From positions 310,001 to 374,000 of the forward strand of contig NZ_MJUX01000001.1 in NCBI RefSeq assembly GCF_001927245.1: 64,000 bases of DNA, written 5' to 3'. The position numbers were made by a program, and so were the translations under genes. The DNA is from Acuticoccus yangtzensis (GTDB taxonomy: Bacteria; Pseudomonadota; Alphaproteobacteria; Rhizobiales; Amorphaceae). Shown one piece after another: positions 40,846 to 51,770 of the stretch (within the stretch, counting starts at the first letter, position 1; each line of letters starts with the position of its first letter). The notes under the pieces are model-generated. The model saw only the letters and a list, made by a program, of their open reading frames with translations, made no database searches and was not told the origin of the DNA.

Positions 40846-42854
40846 TGGCGGCCCTGTCGGCGAGCGGTGACCGGGTCGGCTGGGGCCCTCCCCCGGCCAC
40901 CGCGGGCGACGCGGACACGCTCCCCAAGCTCCTGGCGCGCAACGCAAAATCGCATCCCCATCAGGTGGCGCAGCGCGAGAAGGAGTTCGGCATATGGATC
41001 CCTTATGACTGGGCCGCTGTGGAAGACCACGTGTCGGCGATGGCCGCCGGGTTCGCCGCGCTCGGCCTCGGCTCCGGCGACGTCGTCGCGCTGATCGGCG
41101 ACAACCGGCCCGAATGGGTGTGGGGCGAGGTGGCGGCGCACGCCTGCGGCGCCATGTCGCTCGGCGTCTATCGCGACGCCTTGGAGGAGGAGATCCGCCA
41201 CCTCTTCGACCATGCCGCGCCGAAGATCGTGGTGGCCGAGGACGAAGAGCAGGTCGACAAGCTGCTCGCGCTGGGGGACGCGATCCCCTCGGTGACGGCG
41301 ATCGTCTACACCGACGATCGCGGCATGCGAAAATACGACGACCCGCGGCTGATCGCGTTGGCGGCGCTGGAGGAATCCGGCCGCGCCGCGCTCGCCGCCC
41401 ATCCCGGCCGGTGGAGCGAGATGGTGGCCGCCACCCGCGGCGAGGACGTCGCGATCCTGTGCACCACCTCCGGCACCACGTCGAACCCCAAGCTCGCCAT
41501 GTGGACGTCCGCGGCGCTGATCGGCCATGCCGAGACCTATCTCGCCGCCGATCCGCGCCAGCCGGGCGACGAGTATGTCGCCGTGCTGCCGCTCTCCTGG
41601 GTCATGGAGCAAATGTATTCGGTGGGCTGGAACATGCTCGCCCGCATGGTGGTCAACTTCGTCGAGGACGAGACGACGACGATGGCGGACCTGCGCGAGA
41701 TCGGCCCTCATTTCGTGCTGTTCTCGCCGCGCGTGTGGGAGGGCGTCGCCGCCGACATTCGCGCCCGCATCATGGACACCTCGCCCTGGAAGCGCGCCAT
41801 CTACGACTGGGCGGTGCCGCGCGGCATGGCGGCCGCCGGGGCCGGCAAGCGGGACGCTCTGGCCGACGCCTTCCTGTTCCGCCACCTGCGCGACAGGCTC
41901 GGCTTCTCGCACCTGAAGTCGGCCGCGACGGGGGGCGCGGCGATGGGGCCGGACACCTTCCGCTTCTTCGAGGCGATGGGCGTTCCCCTGAAGCAGCTCT
42001 ACGGCCAGACCGAGGCGCTGGGCGCCCACACCATCCACAAGGCCGGCGCGGTGGACAACGAGACGGTGGGCCTGCCGATGCCGGGCGTGACCTTGCAGAT
42101 CCGCGACCCGGACTCGGAGGGCCTCGGTGAGATCCTTGTGAAGCACCCCAACATGATGACGGGCTACTACCGCAATGCCGAGGCGAGCGCGGAGAGTTTC
42201 GACGCGGACGGCTGGTTCCAGACCGGCGACGCCGGCTACCTCAACCCGGCGGGCCAGCTCGTGGTGGTCGACCGCATCAAGGACCTCGCGACGACATCGC
42301 GGGGCGTGCGCTTCTCGCCCCAGTTCATCGAGAACAAGCTGAAGTTCTCCACCTACGTGGCCGAGGCGGTGATCCTGGGCAAGGACCGGCCTTATCTCGC
42401 AGCGATGATCTGCATCCGCTTCCCGATCCTCTCCAAATGGGCGGAGGAGCGGAAGATCTCCTTCACCACCTATTCCGACCTCGCCTCGCGCCCGGAGGTC
42501 TATGCCGTCCTGCGCGACGAGGTGGAGCGGGTGAACGCGACGCTCCCCGAACACCAGCGCATCGCCAAATTCCTCCTCCTCTACAAGGAGCTGGATGCGG
42601 ACGACGGCGAGCTGACGCGCACCAAGAAGGTCCGCCGCGGCGTCATTGCCGAAACCTATGGCGGCATCATCGAAACCATCTATTCCGGCGCCGACCACGT
42701 CGACATCGACACGGTGATCCGCTTCCAGGACGGCTCGAAGCAGCGCATCGTCACGCGCCTCGCCATCGAGACCCTGGGAAGCGCGACACCGCCGAGCGCG
42801 CCGCCGGGGACCGCGCAGGGCGCCGCCCGCACCGCACCGGAGGCCGCCGCATGA
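40842..42854 (+). CDS. Long-chain-type AMP-dependent acyl-CoA ligase
   Basis: Predicted 670-residue ANL ligase of the long-chain fatty-acid group, longer than FadD because of an internal cap region. Motifs: ILCTTSGTTSNPKLAMW (phosphate loop), LKQLYGQTEALG, WFQTGDAGYL and KDLATTSRGVRFSPQFIE. A ligase inside a Liv-type importer operon suggests that the imported acid is immediately CoA-activated. The ATG overlaps livG by 4 bases and the stop overlaps livH by 4 bases. The Ala/Pro-rich tail (about 645-670) is not conserved in the family. Confidence 0.88.
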   Translation: MMAALSASGDRVGWGPPPATAGDADTLPKLLARNAKSHPHQVAQREKEFGIWIPYDWAAVEDHVSAMAAGFAALGLGSGDVVALIGDNRPEWVWGEVAAHACGAMSLGVYRDALEEEIRHLFDHAAPKIVVAEDEEQVDKLLALGDAIPSVTAIVYTDDRGMRKYDDPRLIALAALEESGRAALAAHPGRWSEMVAATRGEDVAILCTTSGTTSNPKLAMWTSAALIGHAETYLAADPRQPGDEYVAVLPLSWVMEQMYSVGWNMLARMVVNFVEDETTTMADLREIGPHFVLFSPRVWEGVAADIRARIMDTSPWKRAIYDWAVPRGMAAAGAGKRDALADAFLFRHLRDRLGFSHLKSAATGGAAMGPDTFRFFEAMGVPLKQLYGQTEALGAHTIHKAGAVDNETVGLPMPGVTLQIRDPDSEGLGEILVKHPNMMTGYYRNAEASAESFDADGWFQTGDAGYLNPAGQLVVVDRIKDLATTSRGVRFSPQFIENKLKFSTYVAEAVILGKDRPYLAAMICIRFPILSKWAEERKISFTTYSDLASRPEVYAVLRDEVERVNATLPEHQRIAKFLLLYKELDADDGELTRTKKVRRGVIAETYGGIIETIYSGADHVDIDTVIRFQDGSKQRIVTRLAIETLGSATPPSAPPGTAQGAARTAPEAAA

Positions 42855-43744
42855 ACATCGAGCTTTTCGTTCAGCTTCTCGTCAACGGCGTCATCGTGGG
42901 GATGCTCTACGGCGTCGTCGCGATGTGTTTCGTGCTCATCTACAAGTCGACGCAGGTGGTGAACTTCGCGCAAGGCGAGTTCGTGGTCCTCGGCGCGTGG
43001 GTGTGCCTCTCCATGGTCATCAACATGGGCCTCCCCTTCTGGGCCGCCTTCATCTTCACCCTCGTCTTCATGATGGCGTTCGGCGTGCTGGTGCAGGTCG
43101 TCCTGCTGCGGCCTCTGGTGGGCGAACCCATCATCTCCATCATCATGGCGACCATCGGCCTCTCCATCTTCATGCAGGCGCTGATGAACTGGATCTGGGG
43201 CAACAACGCGGTGCGCTTTCCGGACGTGTTCGCGTCGGGCAGCGTCTCGATCGGCGGCCTCAACGTGGAGACCGCGTATCTGATGAGCCTCGTCTTGTCG
43301 CTCATCGTCATGGCGCTGTTCTTCTGGTTCTTCCGCTTCTCGCGCTGGGGGCTCGCCATGCGCGCGACCGCCTACAATCAGCAGGTGGCGCAGTCTCTCG
43401 GCGTGTCGGTCGGCCAGGTGTTCGCGATGGCGTGGGCGATCTCGGCCATCGTGTCGGGGATCGCGGGCGTCGTCATCGGCCTCGTCTCGGCGGTGTCGAA
43501 CTCGCTCGCCATCATCGGCATCAAGGTGTTCCCGGCGGTCATCGTCGGCGGGCTGGACTCCATCGTCGGCGCCATCGTCGGCGGGCTGACCATCGGCCTT
43601 CTGGAGAACATGGCCGAGTTCGCGGACGGGCAATATCTCCACTGGGGCAACATGTATCAGGTGGCGCCGTTCTACGTGCTCATCGTGATCCTGATGATCC
43701 GCCCCTACGGCCTGTTCGGCACGCCGGACATCGAGCGGGTCTGA
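42851..43744 (+). CDS. Branched-chain amino-acid-type ABC permease (LivH-like)
   Basis: Predicted 297-residue permease with about eight hydrophobic segments and the LivH marks NGVIVGMLYGVVAMCFVLIY, NFAQGEF, MRATAYNQQVAQSLGV (coupling loop) and GGLDSIVGAIVGGLTIGLLE. It forms the membrane channel with the LivM-like protein. ATG 42851 overlaps the ligase stop (ATGA), and livM follows after 3 bases. Confidence 0.92.
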   Translation: MNIELFVQLLVNGVIVGMLYGVVAMCFVLIYKSTQVVNFAQGEFVVLGAWVCLSMVINMGLPFWAAFIFTLVFMMAFGVLVQVVLLRPLVGEPIISIIMATIGLSIFMQALMNWIWGNNAVRFPDVFASGSVSIGGLNVETAYLMSLVLSLIVMALFFWFFRFSRWGLAMRATAYNQQVAQSLGVSVGQVFAMAWAISAIVSGIAGVVIGLVSAVSNSLAIIGIKVFPAVIVGGLDSIVGAIVGGLTIGLLENMAEFADGQYLHWGNMYQVAPFYVLIVILMIRPYGLFGTPDIERV

Positions 43745-43747
43745 CGC

Positions 43748-44809
43748 ATGGCGCACGTTCCCAATCCGCGCCCCGCGGGCGACTTCCGCACCTCCTACGC
43801 GGCCGACACCGCCCTCTTCCGCACGCGGCTCGAAGGCCGGTTGACGCTGCTTCTCGTCTTGGCCGCGCTGTCGGTCCCCTTGTGGGGGTCGAACTATCTC
43901 CTCAGCCAGATGATCCTCATCGGCATCTACGCCATCGCCGCCTTGGGGCTCAACGTCCTCACCGGGATGACGGGGCAGATCTCGCTCGGCCACGGCGCCT
44001 TCTTCGGCTTCGGCGCCTTCGCGTCCGCCTACTTTTCGTCGAAGGGCATCCCGGTGCTCATCGCGATGCCTCTGGCGGGGCTTCTGACAACCGCCGTCGG
44101 CATGATCTTCGGGATCCCTGCGGCACGGCTGAAGGGGCTTTACCTCGCCATCGCCACCCTCGCCTCGCAGTTCATCCTGCAGGATTTCTTCGCCCGCGCG
44201 GCGTGGTTCACGGGCGGCTCCTACGGTTCGCTCGCCGAGACCGCCTCGCTGTTCGGGCTGATGATCAACAACGACGCGCGCTACTTCTACCTCGTCCTCT
44301 TCTGGGTGGTGGTTTCGTTCCTGATGGTCTCCAACCTCGCCCGCACGCGCGACGGGCGGGCGCTGGTCGCGGTGCGCGACCACTACCTGTCGGCCGAGAT
44401 GATGGGCATCAATCTGACGCGCTACCGCATCATGTCGTTCGGCATCTCGTCCTTCTTCGCGGGGATCGCGGGCGCGCTCTACGGCCACTATCTGGGCTTC
44501 GTCTCGGCGGAGGGCTTCACCATCCTCCTCTCCATCGAATTCCTCGCCATGATCATCATCGGTGGGCTCGGCTCGGTGTCGGGGTCGCTCTTGGGGGCGG
44601 CGTTCATCCTGCTGTTGCCGCAGGTGATGGAGGTGTTCGCGGGGACGCTCGCCGGCATCTTCCCGTCGATCGCGCAAGGCTCGGCCTACATCAAGCAGAT
44701 GTCGGTGGGGGCTGCGATCATCCTGTTCCTCGTCCTGGAGCCGGAAGGGCTCATCCACCGCTGGCGGCTGATGCGCGCCTCCTGGAAGCTCTTCCCCTTC
44801 TCGCACTGA
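43748..44809 (+). CDS. Branched-chain amino-acid-type ABC permease (LivM-like)
   Basis: Predicted 353-residue permease with about ten hydrophobic segments; the family signature GMTGQISLGHGAFFGFGAFA and the coupling loop AVRDHYLSAEMMGINLTRYR are clear, and IIIGGLGSVSGSLLGA is at the end. The first 35 residues are hydrophilic. A GGCGGC/GCCGCC hairpin follows in the 74 bases before the binding-protein gene. Confidence 0.92.
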   Translation: MAHVPNPRPAGDFRTSYAADTALFRTRLEGRLTLLLVLAALSVPLWGSNYLLSQMILIGIYAIAALGLNVLTGMTGQISLGHGAFFGFGAFASAYFSSKGIPVLIAMPLAGLLTTAVGMIFGIPAARLKGLYLAIATLASQFILQDFFARAAWFTGGSYGSLAETASLFGLMINNDARYFYLVLFWVVVSFLMVSNLARTRDGRALVAVRDHYLSAEMMGINLTRYRIMSFGISSFFAGIAGALYGHYLGFVSAEGFTILLSIEFLAMIIIGGLGSVSGSLLGAAFILLLPQVMEVFAGTLAGIFPSIAQGSAYIKQMSVGAAIILFLVLEPEGLIHRWRLMRASWKLFPFSH

Positions 44810-44883
44810 CCGACCCTCTGGCGGCGAGCGGCCGCCGCCACGGGGCCAACCATAAAAGCCGCATCTTTTGAGGGAGTGACACG

Positions 44884-46116
44884 ATGAGACACACGGCTTT
44901 TGCCGCATTGGCGGCGACGCTTCTCGCCGCAACCGCCGCGCCCGCTCTGGCGCAGGACGAGGTGCTGGTCGGCCACCTCGCCGACTATACCGGCGCCACG
45001 TCCTTCGTCGGCAAGCAGTTCGCGCCGGGCGTTGCCGATGCGTTCAAGCAGATCAACGCCGACGGCGGCATCGACGGCACCATGGTCAACCTCGACACCG
45101 TGGACTACGCCTACAAGGTGCCCGAAGCGATCGCGCTCTATAAGCGGTGGGTCGGCAACGGCATGGTGGCGATGCAGGGCTGGGGCACCGCCGATACCGA
45201 GGCACTGATCTCCTTCGTCACGCGCGACGAGATCCCCAACGTGTCCGGCTCCTACTCGGCCCACCTGACCGATCCGACCGGCAAGAACCCGAACACCAAG
45301 CTTCCCGCGCCCTACAACTTCTTCTACGGCCCGTCCTACTCCGACGCGTGCCGCGCGCTCGCCCAGTGGGCGAAGAAGGACGCCGAGGCGAAGGGGATCG
45401 AAAACCCGACCTTCATCCACACCGGCGACAACCACCCCTATCCGAACGCGCCGAAAGAGGCGTGCAAGGCCTATGTCGAAGAGCTCGGCATGACCTATGC
45501 GCCGCCGGTGGTGGTGCCGCTGGCGCCGGGCGACTTCAAGGCGCAGTGCCTGACGATCAAGAATTCCGGCGCGCAGTACGTCTACATGGGCAATCTCGGC
45601 GGCTCGGTGGTCTCGCTGATCAAGAGCTGCAACACGGTGGGCGTCGAGGCGACCTACATGGGCAACCCCTGGGCCGGCGACTACCACACGGTCGAGGCGG
45701 CCGAGGCGCAGAACCTCATCTTCCCGTCCTCCACGCCCTTCTTCGGCGCCGACGTGCCGGGGATGGAGCTCGTCAAGACGATCCACGCCAACGGCGGCGG
45801 CCAGGTCGGCGAGCGGCCGACGCACCATTATATCCGCGCCGTCTGCTCGGCATACTACATGAAGGAGGCGATGGAGTGGGCCAAGGCCAACGGCGGGCTG
45901 ACCGGCAAGAACATCCGCGACGGCTTCTACCAGAAGACGGACTGGGTGCCGGAAGGGCTGGAGGGCGTGTGCGGCCCGGTGACCTGGTCGCCTGAGGACC
46001 ACCGCGGGCTGATGGAGATCACCATCAATTCCGGCTCCTTCGTGGACGGCAAGGCGGAGATCACCACAGTCGATCACGTGACGCTGGAGCGGCGCGACGA
46101 CTGGCTCGGCCAGTAA
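44884..46116 (+). CDS. Periplasmic binding protein of the Liv-type importer
   Basis: Predicted 410-residue family 5 periplasmic binding protein. A signal peptide is plain (residues 1-23, ending APALAQ). The mature protein begins DEVLVGHLADYTGATSFVG and has the two-lobe LivJ-like layout. Together with the two CoA ligases in the operon it more probably binds an aromatic or other carboxylic acid than leucine. AGGGAG stands 8 bases before ATG 44884. A stable hairpin at 46129-46153 follows the stop. Confidence 0.9.
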   Translation: MRHTAFAALAATLLAATAAPALAQDEVLVGHLADYTGATSFVGKQFAPGVADAFKQINADGGIDGTMVNLDTVDYAYKVPEAIALYKRWVGNGMVAMQGWGTADTEALISFVTRDEIPNVSGSYSAHLTDPTGKNPNTKLPAPYNFFYGPSYSDACRALAQWAKKDAEAKGIENPTFIHTGDNHPYPNAPKEACKAYVEELGMTYAPPVVVPLAPGDFKAQCLTIKNSGAQYVYMGNLGGSVVSLIKSCNTVGVEATYMGNPWAGDYHTVEAAEAQNLIFPSSTPFFGADVPGMELVKTIHANGGGQVGERPTHHYIRAVCSAYYMKEAMEWAKANGGLTGKNIRDGFYQKTDWVPEGLEGVCGPVTWSPEDHRGLMEITINSGSFVDGKAEITTVDHVTLERRDDWLGQ

Positions 46117-46128
46117 GCAGCGCCCTTC

Positions 46129-46153
46129 GCCGCGGCCGGCGGACGGCCGCGGC
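46129..46153 (+). terminator. Stable hairpin after the binding-protein gene
   Basis: GCCGCGGCC (46129-46137) and GGCCGCGGC (46145-46153) with a 7-base loop and no T-run. Located inside the operon, it more likely protects the upstream message or attenuates than fully terminates. Confidence 0.5.
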
Positions 46154-46176
46154 ACCCTCATGTCCGGGAGACGACG

Positions 46177-47007
<831 letters not shown>

Positions 47008-47014
47008 GGCTCCG

Positions 47015-48250
47015 ATGAGCGACTTTTTCGATGCGCGTGAGACCCGCGCCCCGGCCGAGCGCGAGGCGGCTTTGATGGAGGCGGTCCGCACCCAGGTGGC
47101 GAACGCGAAGGCGAACGCGCCTTATTATCGCGGCACGCTGGCGGACGTCGACCCGGCGTCGCTGACCGACCGTGCGGCGCTGGCGACCCTTCCCGTCCTC
47201 TACAAGTCCGACCTCGCCGATGTTCAGGCCGCGGCGCCGCCGCTGGGCGGCCTCGCCACCCGCCCGGCCTCGGCCTTCAAGCGGCTCTACCTCTCGCCGG
47301 GGCCGATCGCCGAGCCGGAGGCCGACGTGCCGCACTGGCGGATGGAGCGGGCGCTTTGGGCGGCGGGGTTTCGCGCCGGCGACATCGCCATGAACACCTT
47401 CGCCTATCACCTGACCCCGGCGGGGATGATGTTCGACCACGCTCTGGCGGGCATCGGCGCCACTGCCGTCCCGTCCGGCACAGGCAACACGCAGACCCAG
47501 GCGAGCGCGATCCCCAGGCTGGGGATCACCGCCTATGTGGGAACGCCCGATTTCCTGAAAGCGATCCTCGAGAAGGCCGCAGAGGGTGGCATCGACACCA
47601 CCACGATGGCGCGCGCCCTCGTCACCGGCGGCCCGCTTTTTCCCGCATTGCGCGAATTCTACGAGGCGCGCAACATCGCCGTGCGGCAGTGCTACGGCAC
47701 CGCCGAATTGGGGCTGATCGGCTACGAGACCACACCCGGCGCCGGCTTGGTGGTGGACGAGGACGTGCTGGTCGAGATCGTCACCCCCGGCACCGGCCGG
47801 CCGGTGGCGCCGGGCGCGGTCGGCGAGGTGGTGGTCACGACCTTCAACCCCGCCTATCCGTTGATCCGCTTCGCCACCGGGGACCTGTCGGCCGAGATCG
47901 CCGAGCCCTCGCCGTGCGGGCGCACCGCGATGCGGCTGAAAGGCTGGATGGGGCGCGCCGACCAGACGACCAAGGTGCGCGGCATGTTCGTCCACCCGCG
48001 CCAGGTCGCGGCGGTGGCGGCGCGTTTCCCGGCGATCGGCAAGGCGCGGCTGGTGGTGGACGAGGTGGACGGGTCCGACACGCTGCTTCTGAAGGCGGAG
48101 GTGGCGGCGCCGGGGCCGGACCTTGCCGCCGCCGTGGCCGATGCCGTCCGAGCCGAATGCCGCGTGCGGGGCGACGTCGCCTTCGTGGAGCCGGGCAGCC
48201 TGCCGGACGACGGGAAGGTGATCGACGACGTGCGCAAGATCGGCGGCTAG
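47015..48250 (+). CDS. PaaK-like aryl/acyl-CoA ligase
   Basis: Predicted 411-residue member of the phenylacetate-CoA ligase branch of the ANL superfamily. It shows YKSDLADVQAAAPP, LYLSPGPIAEP (variant phosphate loop), RQCYGTAELGLIGYE, IRFATGDLS and LKGWMGRADQTTKVRGMFV. The classical Ser/Thr/Gly-rich loop is replaced by LSPGPIAEP, as in other shortened PaaK relatives, so the chemistry may be modified. It is the last gene of the operon and gives a second activating ligase beside the transporter. Confidence 0.85.
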   Translation: MSDFFDARETRAPAEREAALMEAVRTQVANAKANAPYYRGTLADVDPASLTDRAALATLPVLYKSDLADVQAAAPPLGGLATRPASAFKRLYLSPGPIAEPEADVPHWRMERALWAAGFRAGDIAMNTFAYHLTPAGMMFDHALAGIGATAVPSGTGNTQTQASAIPRLGITAYVGTPDFLKAILEKAAEGGIDTTTMARALVTGGPLFPALREFYEARNIAVRQCYGTAELGLIGYETTPGAGLVVDEDVLVEIVTPGTGRPVAPGAVGEVVVTTFNPAYPLIRFATGDLSAEIAEPSPCGRTAMRLKGWMGRADQTTKVRGMFVHPRQVAAVAARFPAIGKARLVVDEVDGSDTLLLKAEVAAPGPDLAAAVADAVRAECRVRGDVAFVEPGSLPDDGKVIDDVRKIGG

Positions 48251-48696
48251 GGCGGGCCGAGGCGGCGGGCGGCGCGCAATACCGGGCGCGGACGATTTCT
48301 GCCACGCTGCGGCGTTCTCGTGGCGACTGCTCGGGCCGAACGGTGGTAGTAAAGTGCCGCTATGATCGCGTCTCGTTTGCCACCGAAGCTACGTCCGGAC
48401 CTTGCAACCGTTCAGGCCCGTCCGATCCTCGCCTTGACGGGACAGCACAACTATAGGACGGTCTTCACGTCCTCCCGCGGTTCGCCGGCTGCGGGAGCGC
48501 GTGCCGAGAGTGGTGCTGCCTGCTCTGCCGTCACACACCCCCGGCCAGATTGGGATCGTGTGTCACGATGATGTTTCCCACAGCCAACCCCGCAACACCG
48601 GCCTTCGTGCCGCGGCCCAGCGCAGAGCGGCTGGGCAAGCGGGCACAGACCGGCTCCTCGCGACCACCCGGCGGATCCGGCCATGGGCTGCTTCAC
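48251..48696. other. Leader region of the kai operon (446 bases)
   Basis: No convincing gene. Two hairpins follow each other: AGGACG/CGTCCT (48455-48460, 48468-48473) and CTCCCGC/GCGGGAG (48472-48478, 48491-48497). TTGACG (48434) and TATAGG (48452) stand only 12 bases apart and are not a normal promoter pair. The hairpins may end the transporter operon or act in the kai leader. Confidence 0.4.
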
Positions 48697-51327
48697 ATGT
48701 TTCGATCATTGACCATTACCACGCAACTCCTGATCGCGATGGTGGGCCTCGTTCTGGTCGCCTCCGCCTCGGTCGGCTTTTCCGTCTATTGGACGGTGGA
48801 GCGCGCCATTTTGCCGCTGGTCGCGCAACGGTTGGAGGGGGACGCCCGCCGCCTGGCCAACCAGCTCATCAGCAAAACCGGAACATATCAGGCCGATCTC
48901 AAGGCACAGGCCATCTCCCAGCCGCTGGCCAAATTCGTCGAAACGATGCGCAGCGGCAGTCCCGACCGCGCCTACGGCTGGACGATGGCCGAGTGGAAGT
49001 ACGCCATCGAACAGCAGTTTATCACCGAGCTGGCGGTCAAGCCGGATTATCTTCAGTTGCGCGTCATCGGTGCCGACGGTCGCGAGCTGATCCGCGTGGA
49101 CAAGGGCGAGGCCGGCCTTCCGCCCTCCGCCGTCCCGGCGGCCGGGCTGCAGGACAAGTCGCACCGCCCGTACATTCCGGCGACACTGTCGACCGAGAGC
49201 GGCAGCATCTACGTCTCGGCCATCGACCTCAACCGCGAGTTCGGTGCGGTCGAAGAGCCCTTCGTGCCGACCGTGCGCTTCGCGATGCCCATCGACGCGG
49301 CGGACGGCTCACGCTTCGGTCTCGTGATCCTGAACGTCGACATGCGCGAAAGCTTCGACGCGCTGCGCCGCGCCGTCCCGCCGGCCTCGGACCTCTACAT
49401 CATCAACGGTGAGGGCGACTATCTCGTCCATCCGGATCGGTCGCTGGAGTTCGGATTCGACCGCGGGGAACGCATCCTCTTTTCGCAGGATCAGCCGAAC
49501 CTCGCGGCCGCGATCGGCGAGGAGGCCAGCGGCAGCACCACCATGGAAACGGACGAGACACCCTTCCTCGCCCTCGCCTGGGTGGAGGCTGAAGTGTCGC
49601 GGAACCTGCCGCCGCTCAGCATCATCATGACGCGGCCGTTGCAGCTCAGCGTCGTTGCGCCACAGGTGCGCGAGACTGCCGGCCTCGTCGCGCTGATCGC
49701 CGCGGCGCTGGCCTCCATCGCCGTGGCGCTCGCCGCGCGGGCGATCGTGCGGCCCATCGTGGCGATGACGGCGGGTGTCGCCGATGCGAGTGCCGGCCGG
49801 CCGGTCAACCTGCCCACCGATCGCGGCGGCGAGATCGGCGTCCTCGCCCGCGCCCTCACCGATTATATCGAGCGCGAGCGGTTCGATACGGCGATCGTGA
49901 ACAGCTCCAACGACGCCATTCTGACCACCGACAGGGACGGGATCATCGTCCGCTGGAACCCCGCGGCGACCCTGCTCTTCGAGGTCGCGGAGGCCAATGC
50001 GGCCGGCCGTAAGGTGGAGGACGTGATCGCCCCGCCGGGCGCTGTCGAGGTCGAAAGCTGGTTCAAGTCGGCGACGGGGCCGGGCGGTACACTGGGAGCC
50101 GTGGAGATCTCGCGCGAGCGGCGGGACGGCAGCCTGAGCGACATCGCCCTCAGACCCTCGCCGGTGAGGGCGCCGGACGGGTCGATCCTCGGCCTGTCCA
50201 TCATCGCGCGCGACGTCACCGCGAGCCGCGAGGCGCAGGAGATGTTCCGTCTATCGGTGGAATATTCCCCCGCCGGGAACGTGCTGGTCGATGCGTCCGG
50301 CACGATCATCCTCGTCAACGCGCAGACCGAGGCGGTGTTCGGCTATCCGCGTGACGAATTGATCGGCCAGCCGGTGGACAAGCTGCTGCCTCCGGCCGCG
50401 CTCGGCCAGCACGCGACCTTCATGGCCGACTATCTGAAATCGCCGAGCCGCCGCGCCATGGGCAACGAGCGCGACGTCTTCGGCCGCCGCAAAACAGGCG
50501 AAATCGTGCCGATCGAAGTTGGCTTGACGCCGGTGCCGACCCGCAACGGCATGCTGGTACTGGCGGCGATCGTCGACCAGTCGGCCGCGCGCAAGGCGCA
50601 GCGCGACCTGAAGGCCCGGTCCGACGAGCTTGAGCGCTCGAACAAGGACTTGATGCAGTTCGCCTACGTCGCCTCGCACGACCTGCAGGAGCCGTTGCGC
50701 ATGGTCGCAAGCTTCACCCAGCTTCTGGCCGACCGCTATCAGGGCCAGCTCGACGAGCGGGCGGACAAATACATCCACTTCGCCGTGGACGGGGCGAAGC
50801 GGATGCAGTCGCTCATCAACGACCTGCTCGACTATTCCCGCGTCGGGGCGACGGCGCGCGAGCTGGAGCCGGTCGACATCGCCGACATCTGGACCCGCGT
50901 CGTTCGCGTCTCGGCAAAGACGATCCAATCGACGGAGGCCGTGATCGAAACGGGCGATTTGCCCGATCGCGTTCTGGGCGACAGCGAGCACCTTTCGCGC
51001 CTTCTCCAGAACCTCTTGTCCAACGCGCTGAAATTCCGCAGCGAGGCGCCGCCCCACGTCACCTTCGGCGCCGAGCGGACCGGCGAGACCTGGACGTTCA
51101 CGATGACGGACAACGGCATCGGCTTCGAGGCGCGCGACGGCACCCGCGTGTTCGAGATGTTCCAGCGCCTGAACGACCGTGGGCGCTACGAGGGCACCGG
51201 GCTCGGCCTCGCCATCGCCAAGCGCATCGTCGACCAGCACGGCGGGCGCATCTGGGTCGACAGCAAGCCCGGCCACGGCAGTGCCTTCCACTTCACACTT
51301 TCCCCCGTTGACGAAACGAGCGCATGA
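48697..51327 (+). CDS. Membrane sensor histidine kinase (extracellular sensor, HAMP, two PAS, HisKA, HATPase)
   Basis: Predicted 876-residue kinase. Membrane segments lie at about 7-30 and 330-352, enclosing a periplasmic sensor domain of about 300 residues (dCache/CHASE-like). A HAMP-like linker (about 350-390), two PAS domains (about 388-510 and 515-635), the phospho-acceptor H661 in YVASHDLQEPLR, and the ATP domain with NLLSNALKF, DNGIGFE and GTGLGLAIAKR follow. The HDLQEPLR box is the CikA/phytochrome-like kinase type. ATG 48697 gives a proper N-terminal membrane anchor. It overlaps the response-regulator gene by 4 bases and heads the kai operon. Confidence 0.9.
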   Translation: MFRSLTITTQLLIAMVGLVLVASASVGFSVYWTVERAILPLVAQRLEGDARRLANQLISKTGTYQADLKAQAISQPLAKFVETMRSGSPDRAYGWTMAEWKYAIEQQFITELAVKPDYLQLRVIGADGRELIRVDKGEAGLPPSAVPAAGLQDKSHRPYIPATLSTESGSIYVSAIDLNREFGAVEEPFVPTVRFAMPIDAADGSRFGLVILNVDMRESFDALRRAVPPASDLYIINGEGDYLVHPDRSLEFGFDRGERILFSQDQPNLAAAIGEEASGSTTMETDETPFLALAWVEAEVSRNLPPLSIIMTRPLQLSVVAPQVRETAGLVALIAAALASIAVALAARAIVRPIVAMTAGVADASAGRPVNLPTDRGGEIGVLARALTDYIERERFDTAIVNSSNDAILTTDRDGIIVRWNPAATLLFEVAEANAAGRKVEDVIAPPGAVEVESWFKSATGPGGTLGAVEISRERRDGSLSDIALRPSPVRAPDGSILGLSIIARDVTASREAQEMFRLSVEYSPAGNVLVDASGTIILVNAQTEAVFGYPRDELIGQPVDKLLPPAALGQHATFMADYLKSPSRRAMGNERDVFGRRKTGEIVPIEVGLTPVPTRNGMLVLAAIVDQSAARKAQRDLKARSDELERSNKDLMQFAYVASHDLQEPLRMVASFTQLLADRYQGQLDERADKYIHFAVDGAKRMQSLINDLLDYSRVGATARELEPVDIADIWTRVVRVSAKTIQSTEAVIETGDLPDRVLGDSEHLSRLLQNLLSNALKFRSEAPPHVTFGAERTGETWTFTMTDNGIGFEARDGTRVFEMFQRLNDRGRYEGTGLGLAIAKRIVDQHGGRIWVDSKPGHGSAFHFTLSPVDETSA

Positions 51328-51770
51328 GCCATCCGATCAAAGTCCTTCTCGTCGAAGACAACCCTGCGGACGTGGAGCTGACGCTCGAGGCTCTCGGCAG
51401 CGGGAAGCTCCGTGTCGATCTCGACGTGGTGACCGACGGGGCGGCAGCGCTCGACTACCTGAACCGGACCGGGTCCTATCGCGGTCAGGCGGCTCCCAAC
51501 ATGATCATCCTGGACCTCAACGTTCCGCGAGTCAGCGGGCGTGATGTTCTGGCATTTGTAAAGTCGAACGAACATCTCAAACGCGTCCCCATTGTCATTC
51601 TCACCTCGTCTGCGGCAGAAACGGATGTCGCTCAGAGCTACGACCTCGGCGCGAACTGCTACGTCACGAAGCCGCTCGATTTCGGCGCTTTCCAAAACAT
51701 CGTGACATCGCTAGAAACGTTTTGGTTTACCGTTGTTTGCCTACCGACCGTGGACAAGGACGCATCATAG
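51324..51770 (+). CDS. Single-domain response regulator (Rcp1-like)
   Basis: Predicted 148-residue stand-alone receiver. Intact residues: E11-D12 in LLVEDNPADVE, phospho-acceptor D64 in MIILDLNVPRVSG, T/S in VILTSSA, and K in YVTKPLDF. The pattern NPADVELT and the long loop around LNRTGSYRG match the Rcp1/CheY-like regulators paired with phytochrome-type kinases. It is the likely partner of the kinase encoded just upstream. Its stop shares one base with the GTG of the next gene (TAGTG). Confidence 0.92.
   Translation: MSHPIKVLLVEDNPADVELTLEALGSGKLRVDLDVVTDGAAALDYLNRTGSYRGQAAPNMIILDLNVPRVSGRDVLAFVKSNEHLKRVPIVILTSSAAETDVAQSYDLGANCYVTKPLDFGAFQNIVTSLETFWFTVVCLPTVDKDAS

Noticed and set aside
42680-44932. 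750-codon open frame on the - strand, Glu/Asp/Arg/His-rich
   Set aside because: Antisense to livH/livM; extreme charged composition and no domains.
48362-48571. 69-codon frame before the sensor kinase
   Set aside because: No ribosome site, and the hairpins of the leader lie inside it.
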